From the NCBI GenBank assembly GCA_963829355.1, contig CAWHHZ010000012.1, positions 113,670 through 177,669 of the forward strand: a stretch of DNA of 64,000 nt, written 5' to 3'. Positions 37,868 to 47,477 of the stretch are shown piece after piece. The stretch is from CAWHHZ01 sp963829355 (GTDB lineage: Bacteria > Acidobacteriota > Thermoanaerobaculia > Gp7-AA8 > JAHWKK01). Below the pieces are notes generated by a model. It saw only the letters and a program-made list of their open reading frames with translations, was not told where the DNA came from and made no database searches. Each line of letters starts with the position of its first letter. The stretch's first letter is position 1. The position numbers and the translations under genes were made by a program.

Positions 37868-39403
37868 TCACGAGCGGAAGTACGACTTGTCCAGCGCCCT
37901 GTACTGGATCGCTTCCGAGAGATGTTCCGAGCCGATCTCAGTCACTCCTTCCAGATCTGCAATCGTGCGCGCCACCTTCAGAATCCGATCGTAGGCGCGC
38001 GCCGAGAGCCCCAGCTTTTCGACCGCACGATCCAGAATCCCCTGCGACGCTGTTGAAAGCCTGCAGTACTCTCTCAAATGACGCGTCGTCATCTGAGAAT
38101 TCGAGACGATCTGCGCGTCGCAGAATCTCTCGCTCTGAAGAGCTCGCGCCCGCTCGACCCGATCTCTGATCAGCGACGAGCTCTCTCCCGGCTTCATCTC
38201 CGAGATCTCCTCGGGTGAGAGCGCCGGAACCTCGACCTGAAGGTCGATGCGATCGAGAAGAGGCCCGGAGATCCGTCCGAGATATCGCCCAATCTGCACC
38301 GGTGTGCAGGCGCAGTTGCGCCGATGATCATTGAAGTAGCCGCAGGGACAGGGATTGAGCGCGGCCGCGAGCGTAAAGCGAGATGGAAAGGTCAACGTTC
38401 TCATTGCTCTGGAGATCGTCACATGACCGTCTTCCAGAGGTTGCCGGAGCACTTCGAGCACATCCCGCCGGAACTCGGGAAGCTCGTCCAGGAACAACAC
38501 GCCGTTGTGAGCGAGGCTCACCTCTCCGGGACGCGGCAGAGAACCTCCACCGACGAGCCCTGCGTTCGAGATCGTGTGGTGCGGAGCGCGAAAGGGCCGA
38601 CGTACCACGAGCCCCTGCCCATTGCCAAGATGACCGGAGACCGAATGAATCTTCGTCGTCACGATCGACTCTTCGAGCGACAGCCGGGGAAGGATCGACG
38701 GGAGACGGCGAGCCAGCATCGTCTTTCCGGACCCGGGCGGACCGATCATCATGACGTTGTGCGCTCCCGCCGCCGCGACCTCGAGCGCCCGCTTCGCCTG
38801 CGTCTGTCCCCGCACCTCGGAGAAGTCCGCCATGTCGGGAGGATCGTCGAACGTGGCCTCCGATTGCTGCGGATCGATCGGACTTTCCCCGCGAAGATGA
38901 TCGACCAGTGCGGGGAGGTGAGGAACTCCGATCACGTCGATCGATCCGACAGCCGCCGCTTCGCTGGCGTTGTGCGAGGGGACGATCACTTCGTAAACGT
39001 CATCCTCACCAACGAAGGCGGAGGAAATCGAGAGGGCGCCACGAATGGGCGCGATCGTGCCGTCGAGCGAAAGCTCTCCAGCAAACACGCGACCCTCGAG
39101 ATGAATCGGCTGCAGGATCCCCGCGACCGTCATGATCCCGATCGCGATCGGCAGGTCGAATCCCGATCCCTCTTTGCGCACGTCCGCCGGGGAGAGATTG
39201 ATCGTGAGGTGGGTCCCGGGTGGATACTGCAGCCCGCAGTTGGCCAGAGCCGACCGTACCCGTGAGTACGCTTCCCGGACTGCCGTATCCGGCAGCCCAA
39301 CCATCGAGAACCCCGGGCTCTGAGACGGGGCTGCGTCTACTTCGATACTGATCCGTACTGCATCGATGCCGAATGTCGCGGCACTCATCACTTTTCCTAG
39401 CAT
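37868..39403 (-). CDS. YifB/ComM family Mg-chelatase-like AAA ATPase
   Basis: A 511-residue AAA+ protein. It begins with a Lon-protease-like ChlI N-domain (LTINLSPADVRKEGSGFDLPIAIGI), followed by the ATPase with Walker A GPPGSGKTMLARRLPSILP, PFRAPHHTIS, Walker B GVLFLDELPEF and ISRAMRTLTFPSRF, and ends with the C-terminal Mg-chelatase helical domain. A CGYFNDHRRNCAC cysteine cluster is typical of the family. ComM-type proteins drive branch migration during natural transformation. The length is standard. No competence genes are adjacent. Confidence 0.95.
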   Translation of the reverse strand: MLGKVMSAATFGIDAVRISIEVDAAPSQSPGFSMVGLPDTAVREAYSRVRSALANCGLQYPPGTHLTINLSPADVRKEGSGFDLPIAIGIMTVAGILQPIHLEGRVFAGELSLDGTIAPIRGALSISSAFVGEDDVYEVIVPSHNASEAAAVGSIDVIGVPHLPALVDHLRGESPIDPQQSEATFDDPPDMADFSEVRGQTQAKRALEVAAAGAHNVMMIGPPGSGKTMLARRLPSILPRLSLEESIVTTKIHSVSGHLGNGQGLVVRRPFRAPHHTISNAGLVGGGSLPRPGEVSLAHNGVLFLDELPEFRRDVLEVLRQPLEDGHVTISRAMRTLTFPSRFTLAAALNPCPCGYFNDHRRNCACTPVQIGRYLGRISGPLLDRIDLQVEVPALSPEEISEMKPGESSSLIRDRVERARALQSERFCDAQIVSNSQMTTRHLREYCRLSTASQGILDRAVEKLGLSARAYDRILKVARTIADLEGVTEIGSEHLSEAIQYRALDKSYFRS

Positions 39404-39534
39404 GATGGTGCAGCAAACTGGCAGATTGTCCGAGCCGAGACTACCTCGGCCGGCCGCGGCGAGTCAACCGAAGTTCTCTCGAGGGGCACGAGAAGCCCCC
39501 CGAGGTCTGGATTCAGGGCACGGGGATGAACACT

Positions 39535-41571
39535 CTAATTCAGAGACTCGAGAGCGGCTTTCGGGTACTCGAGATCTTTGGGTGGTGGATCCCCCCCAGG
39601 CCCCTTCAGATAATGATCGAACCAGCGCATCATTCGAAGGTGATAGTCGAGACGTCCGGCCGATTTCCTGTTGCCGTGCCCTTCGCCAGGGTACAGAACC
39701 AGACGCACCGGTGTCTTGTTGAGGATTTTCAGATATCTGTAGAGCATCAGCGACTGACTCGGATGAACGCGGGTGTCATCCTCGCCGTGAAGGATCAGGA
39801 GCGGTGTCCGGGCCTTCTCGACATGGTAGAGCGGGCTGCGCTCGCGGAGCAGATCCCAGTCTTCCCACGGCCAGCGCCGTTCATGCACATGATAGAGCTC
39901 GTTCGCGATGTCGCTCGTGCCGATCTTCGAGACCTTGTCACTGATCCCGACATTCATCACGGCGGCTGCATAGCGATCTGAATAGTACGTCGCTCCCCAT
40001 GCGCTGGCATAGCCGCCATACGACCCGCCCGTGATTCCGACCTTTTCCCGGTCGACCAGTCCCGAAGAGATGAGGTAATCGACAGCATCGACGAGATCGT
40101 CGAATTCCCTGCCTGCCGGATCTGCCTGGCTCAGCCGTGAAAATGTCACTCCCCGTCCCGTGCTGCCTCGATAGTTCGTGTGGAAAACTGCGTAACCTTT
40201 CGCTGCAGCCACCTGCCCGGGAGACGAATACGAGGTCAGCCATCCGTTGCGATGGTGTGATTCGGGGCCACCGTGCACACTCATGATCAGGGGATAACTC
40301 CGCCCCTCCTCTTCATCGAGCGGACGGATCAGAATGCCCTCGACCTCGAGTCCGTCCCGCGCCTCGAAACGCACGACCTCCTGCGGGGCAAAGGAAATCT
40401 CGCGGAGCCACGGATTGCTGTCCGTCACGCGCCTCGTGTCCCACTTCTTCCCACTCGCCATGAATAGCTCGTCCGGATGTGAGGCAGAGTTGGCTGCGAG
40501 TGCCAGCCGATCCCCTTTCGAGGATGCGGAGAGACCGGAGAAGACGTTCTGCCCCCCCTCGATCAAACGTTGACGATTCCTGCCATCGACATCGATTTTC
40601 TCCACGTGCGTCAGTACACCCTGATCGAGAATGTAGACGAGTGTGTCGCCGTCCAACCACGCGATCTGCTGGATGTGGCCTTCGAGAGACGGAAGGAGAT
40701 CGCGGGACTCGCCGCCAGCAGAGGAAGCAACCACCAGTCGCCCTTCCTTCGGATCATTGATGTCCTCGGCCGCGATGGCCGCAATCCATTTACCGTCCGG
40801 GCTCACGGCGATGTCTCCGAGTTTCCCGGTGTGCTCAATCGACGTCCTGATCTTCTCCTCGGAAAGATCCCAGATGTTGATTCGTCGCCGCATGTACTCG
40901 TCATCGATCAGGGGAGTGGGGCTGAGGGCGATGACAATTTCATCGCCGGGCGCGATCCAGTGAAGCTCCGAGACATGGCCCTCGACCGGCATACGCTTCG
41001 TCGCCTCGGACCCGTCGAGCCACTGGATCCAGAGGCGATCAAACAGTTCCTCTTCCTCGTATACCACCGGGTTGAAGCCGCTTTCCTCGAGCTCAGCAAT
41101 TTCATCGGGCTCTTCCTCTCGAGCGACGAAGACGACCCGGGTTCCATCGGGGCTGAATGCGTACTCGCTGATGTCGGTCCCATGCTCGAAAAGTTTCACC
41201 GCCTCGCCGCCGGTGAGCGGAATGCGGTAGAGAGAGCGAGCTTTATCGTGTTCTCTTTTGGCCAGAAATGTGATCGATGCACCGTCCGGGCTCCATTGAA
41301 TTGACCGTACGTTGACCTCGCCAGTGACGAATGGGTGCGACTGGCCATCCCTGCCGACGAGGTGCAGTTCACCCCAGGCAGCTCCTGTCTCTTCTGCGAA
41401 CGGGATACGGGGTACGCTCAACACGTACGCCACCATGTTGCCATCGGGAGAGATCGCGACCTCACTGACGGATTGCAGACGCGCGACGTCGACGCTCGTC
41501 ATCTCTCGCGCGGCAGCAGGAATACTGAGCAGCAGGGCGGCGACTAAAAGAACTCGAGCTCGGATTTGCAA
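39535..41571 (-). CDS. Secreted S9 family prolyl oligopeptidase / dipeptidyl aminopeptidase
   Basis: A 678-residue serine peptidase. A signal peptide (residues 1-22, LLLSIPAAA) exports it. The N-terminal half is a beta-propeller with WD/TolB-like repeats (AYVLSVPRI, IQWSPDGASITFLAKRE, EYAFSPDGTRVVFVARE). The C-terminal alpha/beta-hydrolase has the nucleophile in GGSYGGYASAW (near residue 514), the aspartate in LHGEDDTRVHPSQS (near 595) and the histidine in PGEGHGNRK (near 630). All triad residues are present, so it should be active on proline-containing or other short peptides in the periplasm. It is a monocistronic-looking gene. Confidence 0.93.
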   Translation of the reverse strand: MQIRARVLLVAALLLSIPAAAREMTSVDVARLQSVSEVAISPDGNMVAYVLSVPRIPFAEETGAAWGELHLVGRDGQSHPFVTGEVNVRSIQWSPDGASITFLAKREHDKARSLYRIPLTGGEAVKLFEHGTDISEYAFSPDGTRVVFVAREEEPDEIAELEESGFNPVVYEEEELFDRLWIQWLDGSEATKRMPVEGHVSELHWIAPGDEIVIALSPTPLIDDEYMRRRINIWDLSEEKIRTSIEHTGKLGDIAVSPDGKWIAAIAAEDINDPKEGRLVVASSAGGESRDLLPSLEGHIQQIAWLDGDTLVYILDQGVLTHVEKIDVDGRNRQRLIEGGQNVFSGLSASSKGDRLALAANSASHPDELFMASGKKWDTRRVTDSNPWLREISFAPQEVVRFEARDGLEVEGILIRPLDEEEGRSYPLIMSVHGGPESHHRNGWLTSYSSPGQVAAAKGYAVFHTNYRGSTGRGVTFSRLSQADPAGREFDDLVDAVDYLISSGLVDREKVGITGGSYGGYASAWGATYYSDRYAAAVMNVGISDKVSKIGTSDIANELYHVHERRWPWEDWDLLRERSPLYHVEKARTPLLILHGEDDTRVHPSQSLMLYRYLKILNKTPVRLVLYPGEGHGNRKSAGRLDYHLRMMRWFDHYLKGPGGDPPPKDLEYPKAALESLN

Positions 41572-41732
41572 TTGATCCTCCTTCTGTCGAACCGTTACAT
41601 ATCATGCTGGAGGCGGTGAACTGAAAGATCGTGGTGGAACGGAAGCTGCGAGGCTGATGACACAATCAGTAACGTATGATTGCGGGAATCGTAATACTAA
41701 AAGGAGTAAACGTTTATGAAGGAGAGATACAT

Positions 41733-42266
41733 ATGAGAGAGAACGCCGAAAGGCGGATCGCTGGAGGACTCCTCACGATCGTCGCCGCTCTGGTGCTCGG
41801 TCTCGGGGTCGCCTGTGCCGGAAATCAGCCGGATCAGGCCACAGACGAGCCCGAAGTGGTGGCGGAGCAACCGGCCACGACGCCGGCCGCCAATAACGTA
41901 CCCGAGGCACCTGCCATCGTTACTGAAGAGCCTGCGACGGAGGCATCGGTCCCGAGAGTCACAGCGCAGGAGCTGCACGAGAGCATGGCGAACGATGAAG
42001 TGATCGTCATCGACGTGAGGAGCTCGACTGCCTACGCCGCCGCCCACATCCCTGGCTCGCTTCACATTCCTCTGGTGGCCATCGAAGGTCAGCTGCAGAG
42101 TCTTCCGAAAGGGAAGAAGATCGTTACGTACTGTACGTGACCGAACGAGCACTCGAGCGCCCGTGCGGCGCTCATCATGGAAGAGAACGGTTTCGACAAC
42201 GTTTCAACACTGCTCGGTGGCCTCGACGCGTGGCGCCAGAACGGCTATCCGACCGCGACCGAGTAA
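41733..42266 (+). CDS. Rhodanese-like lipoprotein with in-frame TGA, candidate selenoprotein
   Basis: ATG 41733 follows AAGGAG with an 8-base gap. The first 28 residues are a signal peptide with a lipoprotein-like cysteine (GLGVAC), then a Pro/Ala/Glu linker and a rhodanese domain (VTAQELHESM, VIVIDVRSSTAYAAAHIPGSLHIPL, KKIVTYC). The frame meets TGA at 42138-42140, codon 136, directly after YCT, then continues without another stop: PNEHSSARAALIMEENGF, LLGGLDAWRQNGYP, ending TAA 42264-42266. Related periplasmic rhodaneses, as I recall them, read Y-C-x-C-P-N-E-x-(S/T)-A at this place, so TGA replaces the second cysteine: C-T-Sec. A hairpin downstream fits a bacterial SECIS. A nonsense mutation or base error is the alternative; the frame is unchanged across the codon, so an indel is excluded. 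Confidence 0.78.
42155..42173 (+). promoter_or_regulatory. Candidate bacterial SECIS hairpin
   Basis: A perfect 7-bp stem GAGCGCC / GGCGCTC closes the 5-nt loop CGTGC. The loop starts 21 nt after the last base of the TGA codon, and its second base is G, which fits the general description of bacterial SECIS elements (short stem-loop just 3' of UGA with a G early in the apical loop). The segment is coding in the readthrough frame, as expected for bacterial selenoprotein genes. Confidence 0.55.
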
Positions 42267-42346
42267 GCGTGGCCCGGAAGCGAGCATGAGCTCGTCCCGA
42301 AAAATGCTGCCTCGTAAAGGGTGAGGGTCCGATCCCCTCATTCTCC

Positions 42347-45300
42347 TCAGCTTGTCTCTGCGATTTGCCCGGTCGCGGCAGCAGCTTCTGACCGGCGCTG
42401 ACGTCTCGCGACATTCCACTGCTCGAGCGAGGTGTAGATCACCGGCACGAGAAACAGTGTGACGAACGTCGATACGGCCAGTCCTCCGACTACCGCTCTC
42501 GCCATCGGTGCCTGAACCTCGGAGCCCTCACCAAAGCCGATTGCCAGGGGGACCAGGCCGAGCACGGTCGTAGCCGTCGTCATCAGAATCGGTCTGAGTC
42601 GTCGCCGGCCCGCTTCAATCACGGCCTCGATCAGGGGAAACTCGTCCCGCCGCCGGAGAAGATTGGTGTAGTCGACGAGCACGATCGCGTTGTTCACGAC
42701 AATGCCGGCGAGCATGACCATTCCGATGTAGCTCTGGATATTGAAAGTCGTGCCGGTGATGAAGAGAGTAATGAAGACTCCGACCGCTGCCATTGGAATC
42801 GAGAACATCACGACGAACGGATCGACGAGATTCTCGAACTGGGCGGCCATGACCATGTAAACCAGGATGATCGCGAGGATCAGAGTGATCATCAGCGCGT
42901 TCTTCGCTTCCTGCTGCTCTTCGTACTCTCCTCCGAGATTGATCGCGAATCCGTCGGGAACATCGATGGCGCGCAGAGCTTCCCGCGCGTCCGCGGCGAC
43001 CGATCCCAGATCGCGCCCCGCGACGTTCGCCGAGACGTACAGAACCCGTTCCTGGTCGAGCCTGTCGATGACGACCGGGCCCGCTCGCATAGTTGATGTC
43101 GATCACGTTTCGCAGAGGAACGGCCTCGCCGGTTGAAGAGACGAGTGAAACATTCTCGATGTCCTGAAGCACTTCACGGTCGCCCTCTCCGAGACGGACG
43201 ACGATGTCGTACTCACGTCCGGCCGTACGTAGAACTGTCGCCCGGCTTCCGGCGAGATTCGTTTCGACAATCGAGGCCACCCGGTTCATCGAGAGTCCCA
43301 GGCGGGCAATCTTTTCGCGGTCGATCCGGATGACACGCTCAGGTCTTCCCGCATCTCGTCCGATCCGCACATCGCTGACTCCGGGAATCCCGGTCAGAAC
43401 TTCCTGAACCTGCTCGGCGAGCCCATAGCCGCGAGCGATATCGAAACCCTTGATCTCGACCTGCAGACCCTCGTCACCCCCGCCAAAGGCGATTCGCAGA
43501 AGGAACAGGCCCGAGCCTTCGCGGGTCCTGATCATGATTCCCGGAATCCCCTGTAGATCCTCCCTGAGGTCCTCCGCGATCTGGGCGGAGGAGCGGGTCC
43601 GTTCCGTCATCGGAACCAGACTGATCCGCATGTCGCCCGGTGTGACCGCCGCTCGCTCTCCAGCCTCCGCCACCGATCGAAGTCAGTACGCTCTCCGCCT
43701 CGGGAACCTTTTCATCCACAATCCGCTCGATCTCGCGGAACTGCCGGTCCATCAGATCGAGTCGAGTGCCGACGGCCATCTCCGCGTCGATACGAACCTC
43801 ACTCTGGTCGGTCGAGGGCATGAGCTCGGAACCGATGAAAGGCGTCAGTGCGACGCTGCCCGCAAAAAGGAGAAGCGCGCCGATGATGACGGCCTTCCGA
43901 TGTTCGAGGGACCATCCGATACCGCGCTGGTACAGGTTCTCGAGCCACTCGAGAAAGTTCTCACTCCGTGCGTAGAGTGGTTGGAGCCACGAGCTTTCCG
44001 TTTCGTCTTGATGCCGAGAATACGCGACGAGAGGACCGGGATGAGGCTCAGAGCGACCGCGAGAGAGGCGAGAAGAGCAAACGCCACCACGACGGCGAGC
44101 TGCTTGTACATCACACCGCTGACGCCCTCCATGAACACGATCGGCAGAAACACCGCCATCGTGGTGAGGGTGGACGCGGTGATCGCCATGGCGACTTCCT
44201 GCGTACCGACGACCGCGCTCGTCGTCGCATCGGCACCCTCTTCGCGCTTTCTATAGATATTTTCCAGCACGACGATGGCGTTGTCGACGAGCATGCCTAC
44301 ACCGAGCGCGAGTCCACCGAAAGTCATGATGTTCAGTGTGTAGCCCGTGAAGTAGATCAGAGCGAAGGTCGCCATGATCGAGATCGGAATCGCCGTCGCA
44401 ATGACGAGAGTCGAGCGTTCGGAGCGCAGGAAGAAGAGCAGCACCAGGATCGCGAGAAGTCCGCCGATCACCGCGGAGTTCCGCACGTTCCGGATCGCGT
44501 TCTCGATGTACTCGCTCGTATCGATGATCGTGACGATCTCGATGTCTGGATAGTCCTTCGCCAGTCGCTCGATCTCGCGCTTGATTCCCTCGGCGACTTC
44601 GACGGTGTTGGCGCCGGACTGTTTGTTGATCCCTACCCGCACTCCCGACTTGCCGTTGATCCTCGTGATCGTCGTGACTTCCTCGACGCCATCACTGACC
44701 TGCGCGACATCACGAAGATAGATCGGAGTCTCGTCTCTCACTGCGACGACGGTCGAGCCGATCTCATCGGCAGCTTTGTACTCCCCGACGGTGCGCAGGA
44801 AGATGTCGAGGTTTCCTTCCTCGACTTTTCCCGCCGGACGGTTCAGGTTCTCTTCCCGGAGCAGCCGGGTGATCTCGTCGGCCGACAGACCGAGTGCGAG
44901 CATCTTGTCGCGATCGAGGTTGACCTGAATCTGACGGCGGAGTCCACCTCGGATATCGATCGACGCGACCCCTGGGATTCGCTCGAGCCGGCGATTGATC
45001 CGCTCCTCGGTGAACTCTCGAAGCTCGATCGGTCCCATCGTGTCGGAGGAGACACCGAGGAAGAGAATGGGGAAGGAGGCGAGATCGAACTTGTAGACCC
45101 GCGGCGCCTGTGATCCCTCCGGCAGGTCGTCGCGGATCCGGTCGATGCGGGTCCGGATCTCGTCCGCGGCCTCGTCCAGATCCGTCCCCCACGTAAACGA
45201 AACACGAACCGAGGAGCGGCCCTCGGACGACGTGGAGGTGATCGTCTCGACTCCCGCAATCGCTGCGACGGCCTCTTCGATCGGTCTCGAGATGAGATCT

Positions 45301-45479
45301 TCGACCTCCTGCGGGCCGACGTTGGAGTAGTCGGTCGCGACCGTGAGAGTCGGATACACGAGCTCAGGCATCAGGTCGACGGGGAGCCGAGTAAACGCGA
45401 TACCTCCGAGAAGGATCACGATCAGAAAGAACATGATCGTCGTGACCGGCCGGCGGACCGAGAGCGTTGCGAGACTCAT
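42347..45479 (-). pseudogene. RND-family efflux pump inner-membrane subunit, three frame breaks
   Basis: The reconstructed protein is about 1040 residues, the normal length for AcrB/MexF-type or CusA-like pumps. The first half (from 45479) starts MSLATLSVRRPVTTIMFFLIV and contains the periplasmic porter repeats, GGLALGVGMLVDNAIVVLENI and helix repeats. Frame breaks occur near 43970, 43690 and 43095, but each next frame continues the family sequence (for example LEWLENLYQ..., then RISLVPMTERTRS..., then VVIDRLDQERVLYVSAN...). The final part has the second VGVFITLFITG and MVMLAGIVVNNAIVLVDYTN repeats. With no in-frame stops inside the restored frames the damage is either recent or an assembly artefact. 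It overlaps the adaptor gene by four bases. Confidence 0.85.
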
Positions 45480-46672
45480 TCGACGGTCTCCGAAGCTGCC
45501 TCGACTTCATTGGACGTGACAACCGGCGCGCCGTCACGCAGCGACTCATGGCCCAGAACGACGACGTCCGCTCCAGGGGAGAGCTCACCCTCGAGCGGCT
45601 CGACAGCGATCCGATCGATCAGTACCCGTACCGGTCTGCGTGGCGGCGATCGGGACGCGGCGGGCAACTCTCTGGCCCGTTTTCACCCGGTTCAGCGACG
45701 AAGATCCATTCCTCGCGATCGTTCCGGCCCACCGCGGAGGCGGGTACGAGAAGAGCGGTCAGAGTCCGTCCGATAGGCGACCGAGACGTTGGCGAACATG
45801 CCCGGCTTCAGCACCCCCTCCGGGTTCGCGATCTCGATCTCTGCTTCGACCGTGTTCGTCTGAGGATCGTAGACGGAGGAGATTCTCGACACCTCTCCAC
45901 GGAATGTCTCTCCCGGAATTGCGTCGACGGTGACCAGTGCTGGCTGTGCTTCGCGCACCTGAGCGGCGGCATTGGCGGGAATTGAGATAGTCGTCCGGAT
46001 CGTCGATAGATCGACCACGGAGAATACTGGACGATTCGTCGTGGCATAGGCACCCAGGTCGAGGTGCCGCTTGCCTACGAATCCGTCGAACGGCGCGACG
46101 ATGCGCGTGCGCTCGAGTTGAAGAAGGGCGCCGTTGAGGTTCGCCTGTGCCTGTGCGATCTGAGCCGTGGCAAGCTCGACCTGCGATTCGGAAGTTACCT
46201 TCTCGGCTTGTGCGACGTCGTAGTCGCTCGCTGAGAGAAGCTGCTGATCATAGAGTTGCTGAGATCGTCCTGCGGTGGTGCGAGCCACCTCGCGATCGGC
46301 GCGCCGCTGCTCGAGGGTTGCCTGAGCCATTCTCAGAGACGCGCGCGCCTGATCAACGCGTTGTTCTGCGTCAGCGGGGTCCACACGCGCAAGAACCTCT
46401 CCCTTTCGAATACGATCGCCGCTTCCCGCGCTCACGCTCACGATCGGCCCCTCGGTTCGAGCGAAGAGGTCGGCAGACGACTCTGCCTGTAGTCTTCCCA
46501 CGAACCTCAGCTCAGCATCGAACGAGCCGCGTGTGACCTCGGCCAGTTCCACGACAGCGGGAGGACGCTCGCCGCCGCCGCCGAACGCGCTGCTCTCATC
46601 TGCACATCCACTGAGGATGGCGACCGCGAGCAGTGCCAATGCGATTCGACAGCATGATACGAAAGCTTTCAT
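45476..46672 (-). pseudogene. RND periplasmic adaptor (HlyD/AcrA-like) lipoprotein, frame breaks near the C-terminus
   Basis: The reconstructed length is about 398 residues. AGGAGA precedes ATG 46672. A lipoprotein signal (LALLAVAILSGC) is followed by the lipoyl half-motif GPIVSVSAGSGDRIRKGEVLARVD, a coiled-coil hairpin (QRVDQARASLRMAQATLEQRRADREV) and the second lipoyl part TRIVAPFDGFVGKRHLDLGAY, then the beta-barrel (GETFRGEVSRISSVYDPQTNTVEAEIEI). Three single-base insertions between about 45770 and 45630 disrupt the C-terminal domain, and the original frame is regained for the last 50 residues. It should join the RND pump in a tripartite efflux system; no TolC gene is nearby. Confidence 0.85.
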
Positions 46673-46805
46673 GGGTTCTCCTGAACTTCCCCGGAGTCGG
46701 GGAACTGGGCGACGTTCGTCGCGCTCGCGACTCCCTGGGTAGTCGCGGATGAGCGATGGACGACCCCTCATAACAGCACAGACAGGGGTTCTATGTCAGT
46801 GCTGG

Positions 46806-47477
46806 TCATGGGCTCGAAGAAGGAGCAGGACCGCGTGAATCTGCGCGGCGTGGACCCGCGGCGCCGTAACTGGCTTGCAGATCAGAAAGATAGGCTGCGA
46901 ACAAGTTCGCACGGTTCCACTCGGGAATCTCATTCGACAGGCGTGAAGCGATCGAGAGCGCGTCGTTCATGTTTCCCATTTCGTAATGGGCACGCGCGAG
47001 CGCCAGGTCCGCGGTCAACCGGTCGTGGACGAGGAAAAGTAACCGGCGCGCCTCAGCATCTTTGAGAAGAAGAAAGCGCAGCGCGAGGATCGATGAATCC
47101 GCAGGTGCTTCGCGCGCCGCCTGTCGCAGCAGCGCCTCAGCTTCCCGGGGATGATCTTGGTGAAGCGCAGCGAGCGCCCGATAGTACGAGACCGAATCGA
47201 CCGCGACAGTCTGCCGGATCGGGTGGTAATCAGTCTCGTCCAGGAACGCCAGAACGCGGTCGGAAGTTTCCCAGTCTCCCGCATACTGAAGAGCGAGAGC
47301 GAGATCGAAGATCCGCTGGGGCTGATCGGCCTTCGACATCTCTCCTTTCGCGATGGCTGCTACGAGCGTTGCCGGGGCGGAGGGGATGTGCGGGTCATCG
47401 CCGAGAAGCCACGTACGATCGATCGCACGCAGGCGCTTCGCCTCATCCATGCGGCCGTCCTGTTCAGCCTTCCTCAT
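46806..47477 (-). CDS. TPR-like protein coupled to the glycosyltransferase
   Basis: About 223 helical residues from ATG 47477, which overlaps the end of the upstream glycosyltransferase gene by 14 bases. Tetratricopeptide-type pairs are visible (FDLALALQYAGDWETSDRVLAFLDE, YYRALAALHQDHPREAEALLRQAAREAP, ADLALARAHYEMGNMNDALSIASRL). No signal peptide is present, and none would be needed if the two reading frames were originally one protein: the frame could be joined to the upstream gene by a one-base shift near 47485, giving a membrane enzyme with a TPR tail. Both readings are possible. Confidence 0.65.
   Translation of the reverse strand: MRKAEQDGRMDEAKRLRAIDRTWLLGDDPHIPSAPATLVAAIAKGEMSKADQPQRIFDLALALQYAGDWETSDRVLAFLDETDYHPIRQTVAVDSVSYYRALAALHQDHPREAEALLRQAAREAPADSSILALRFLLLKDAEARRLLFLVHDRLTADLALARAHYEMGNMNDALSIASRLSNEIPEWNRANLFAAYLSDLQASYGAAGPRRADSRGPAPSSSP

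Noticed and set aside
42138..42140. Simple pseudogene explanation for the rhodanese stop.
   Set aside because: Not fully excluded, but the frame after TGA is intact for 41 further sense codons, keeps family motifs, and has a well-placed hairpin, which random decay would not produce.
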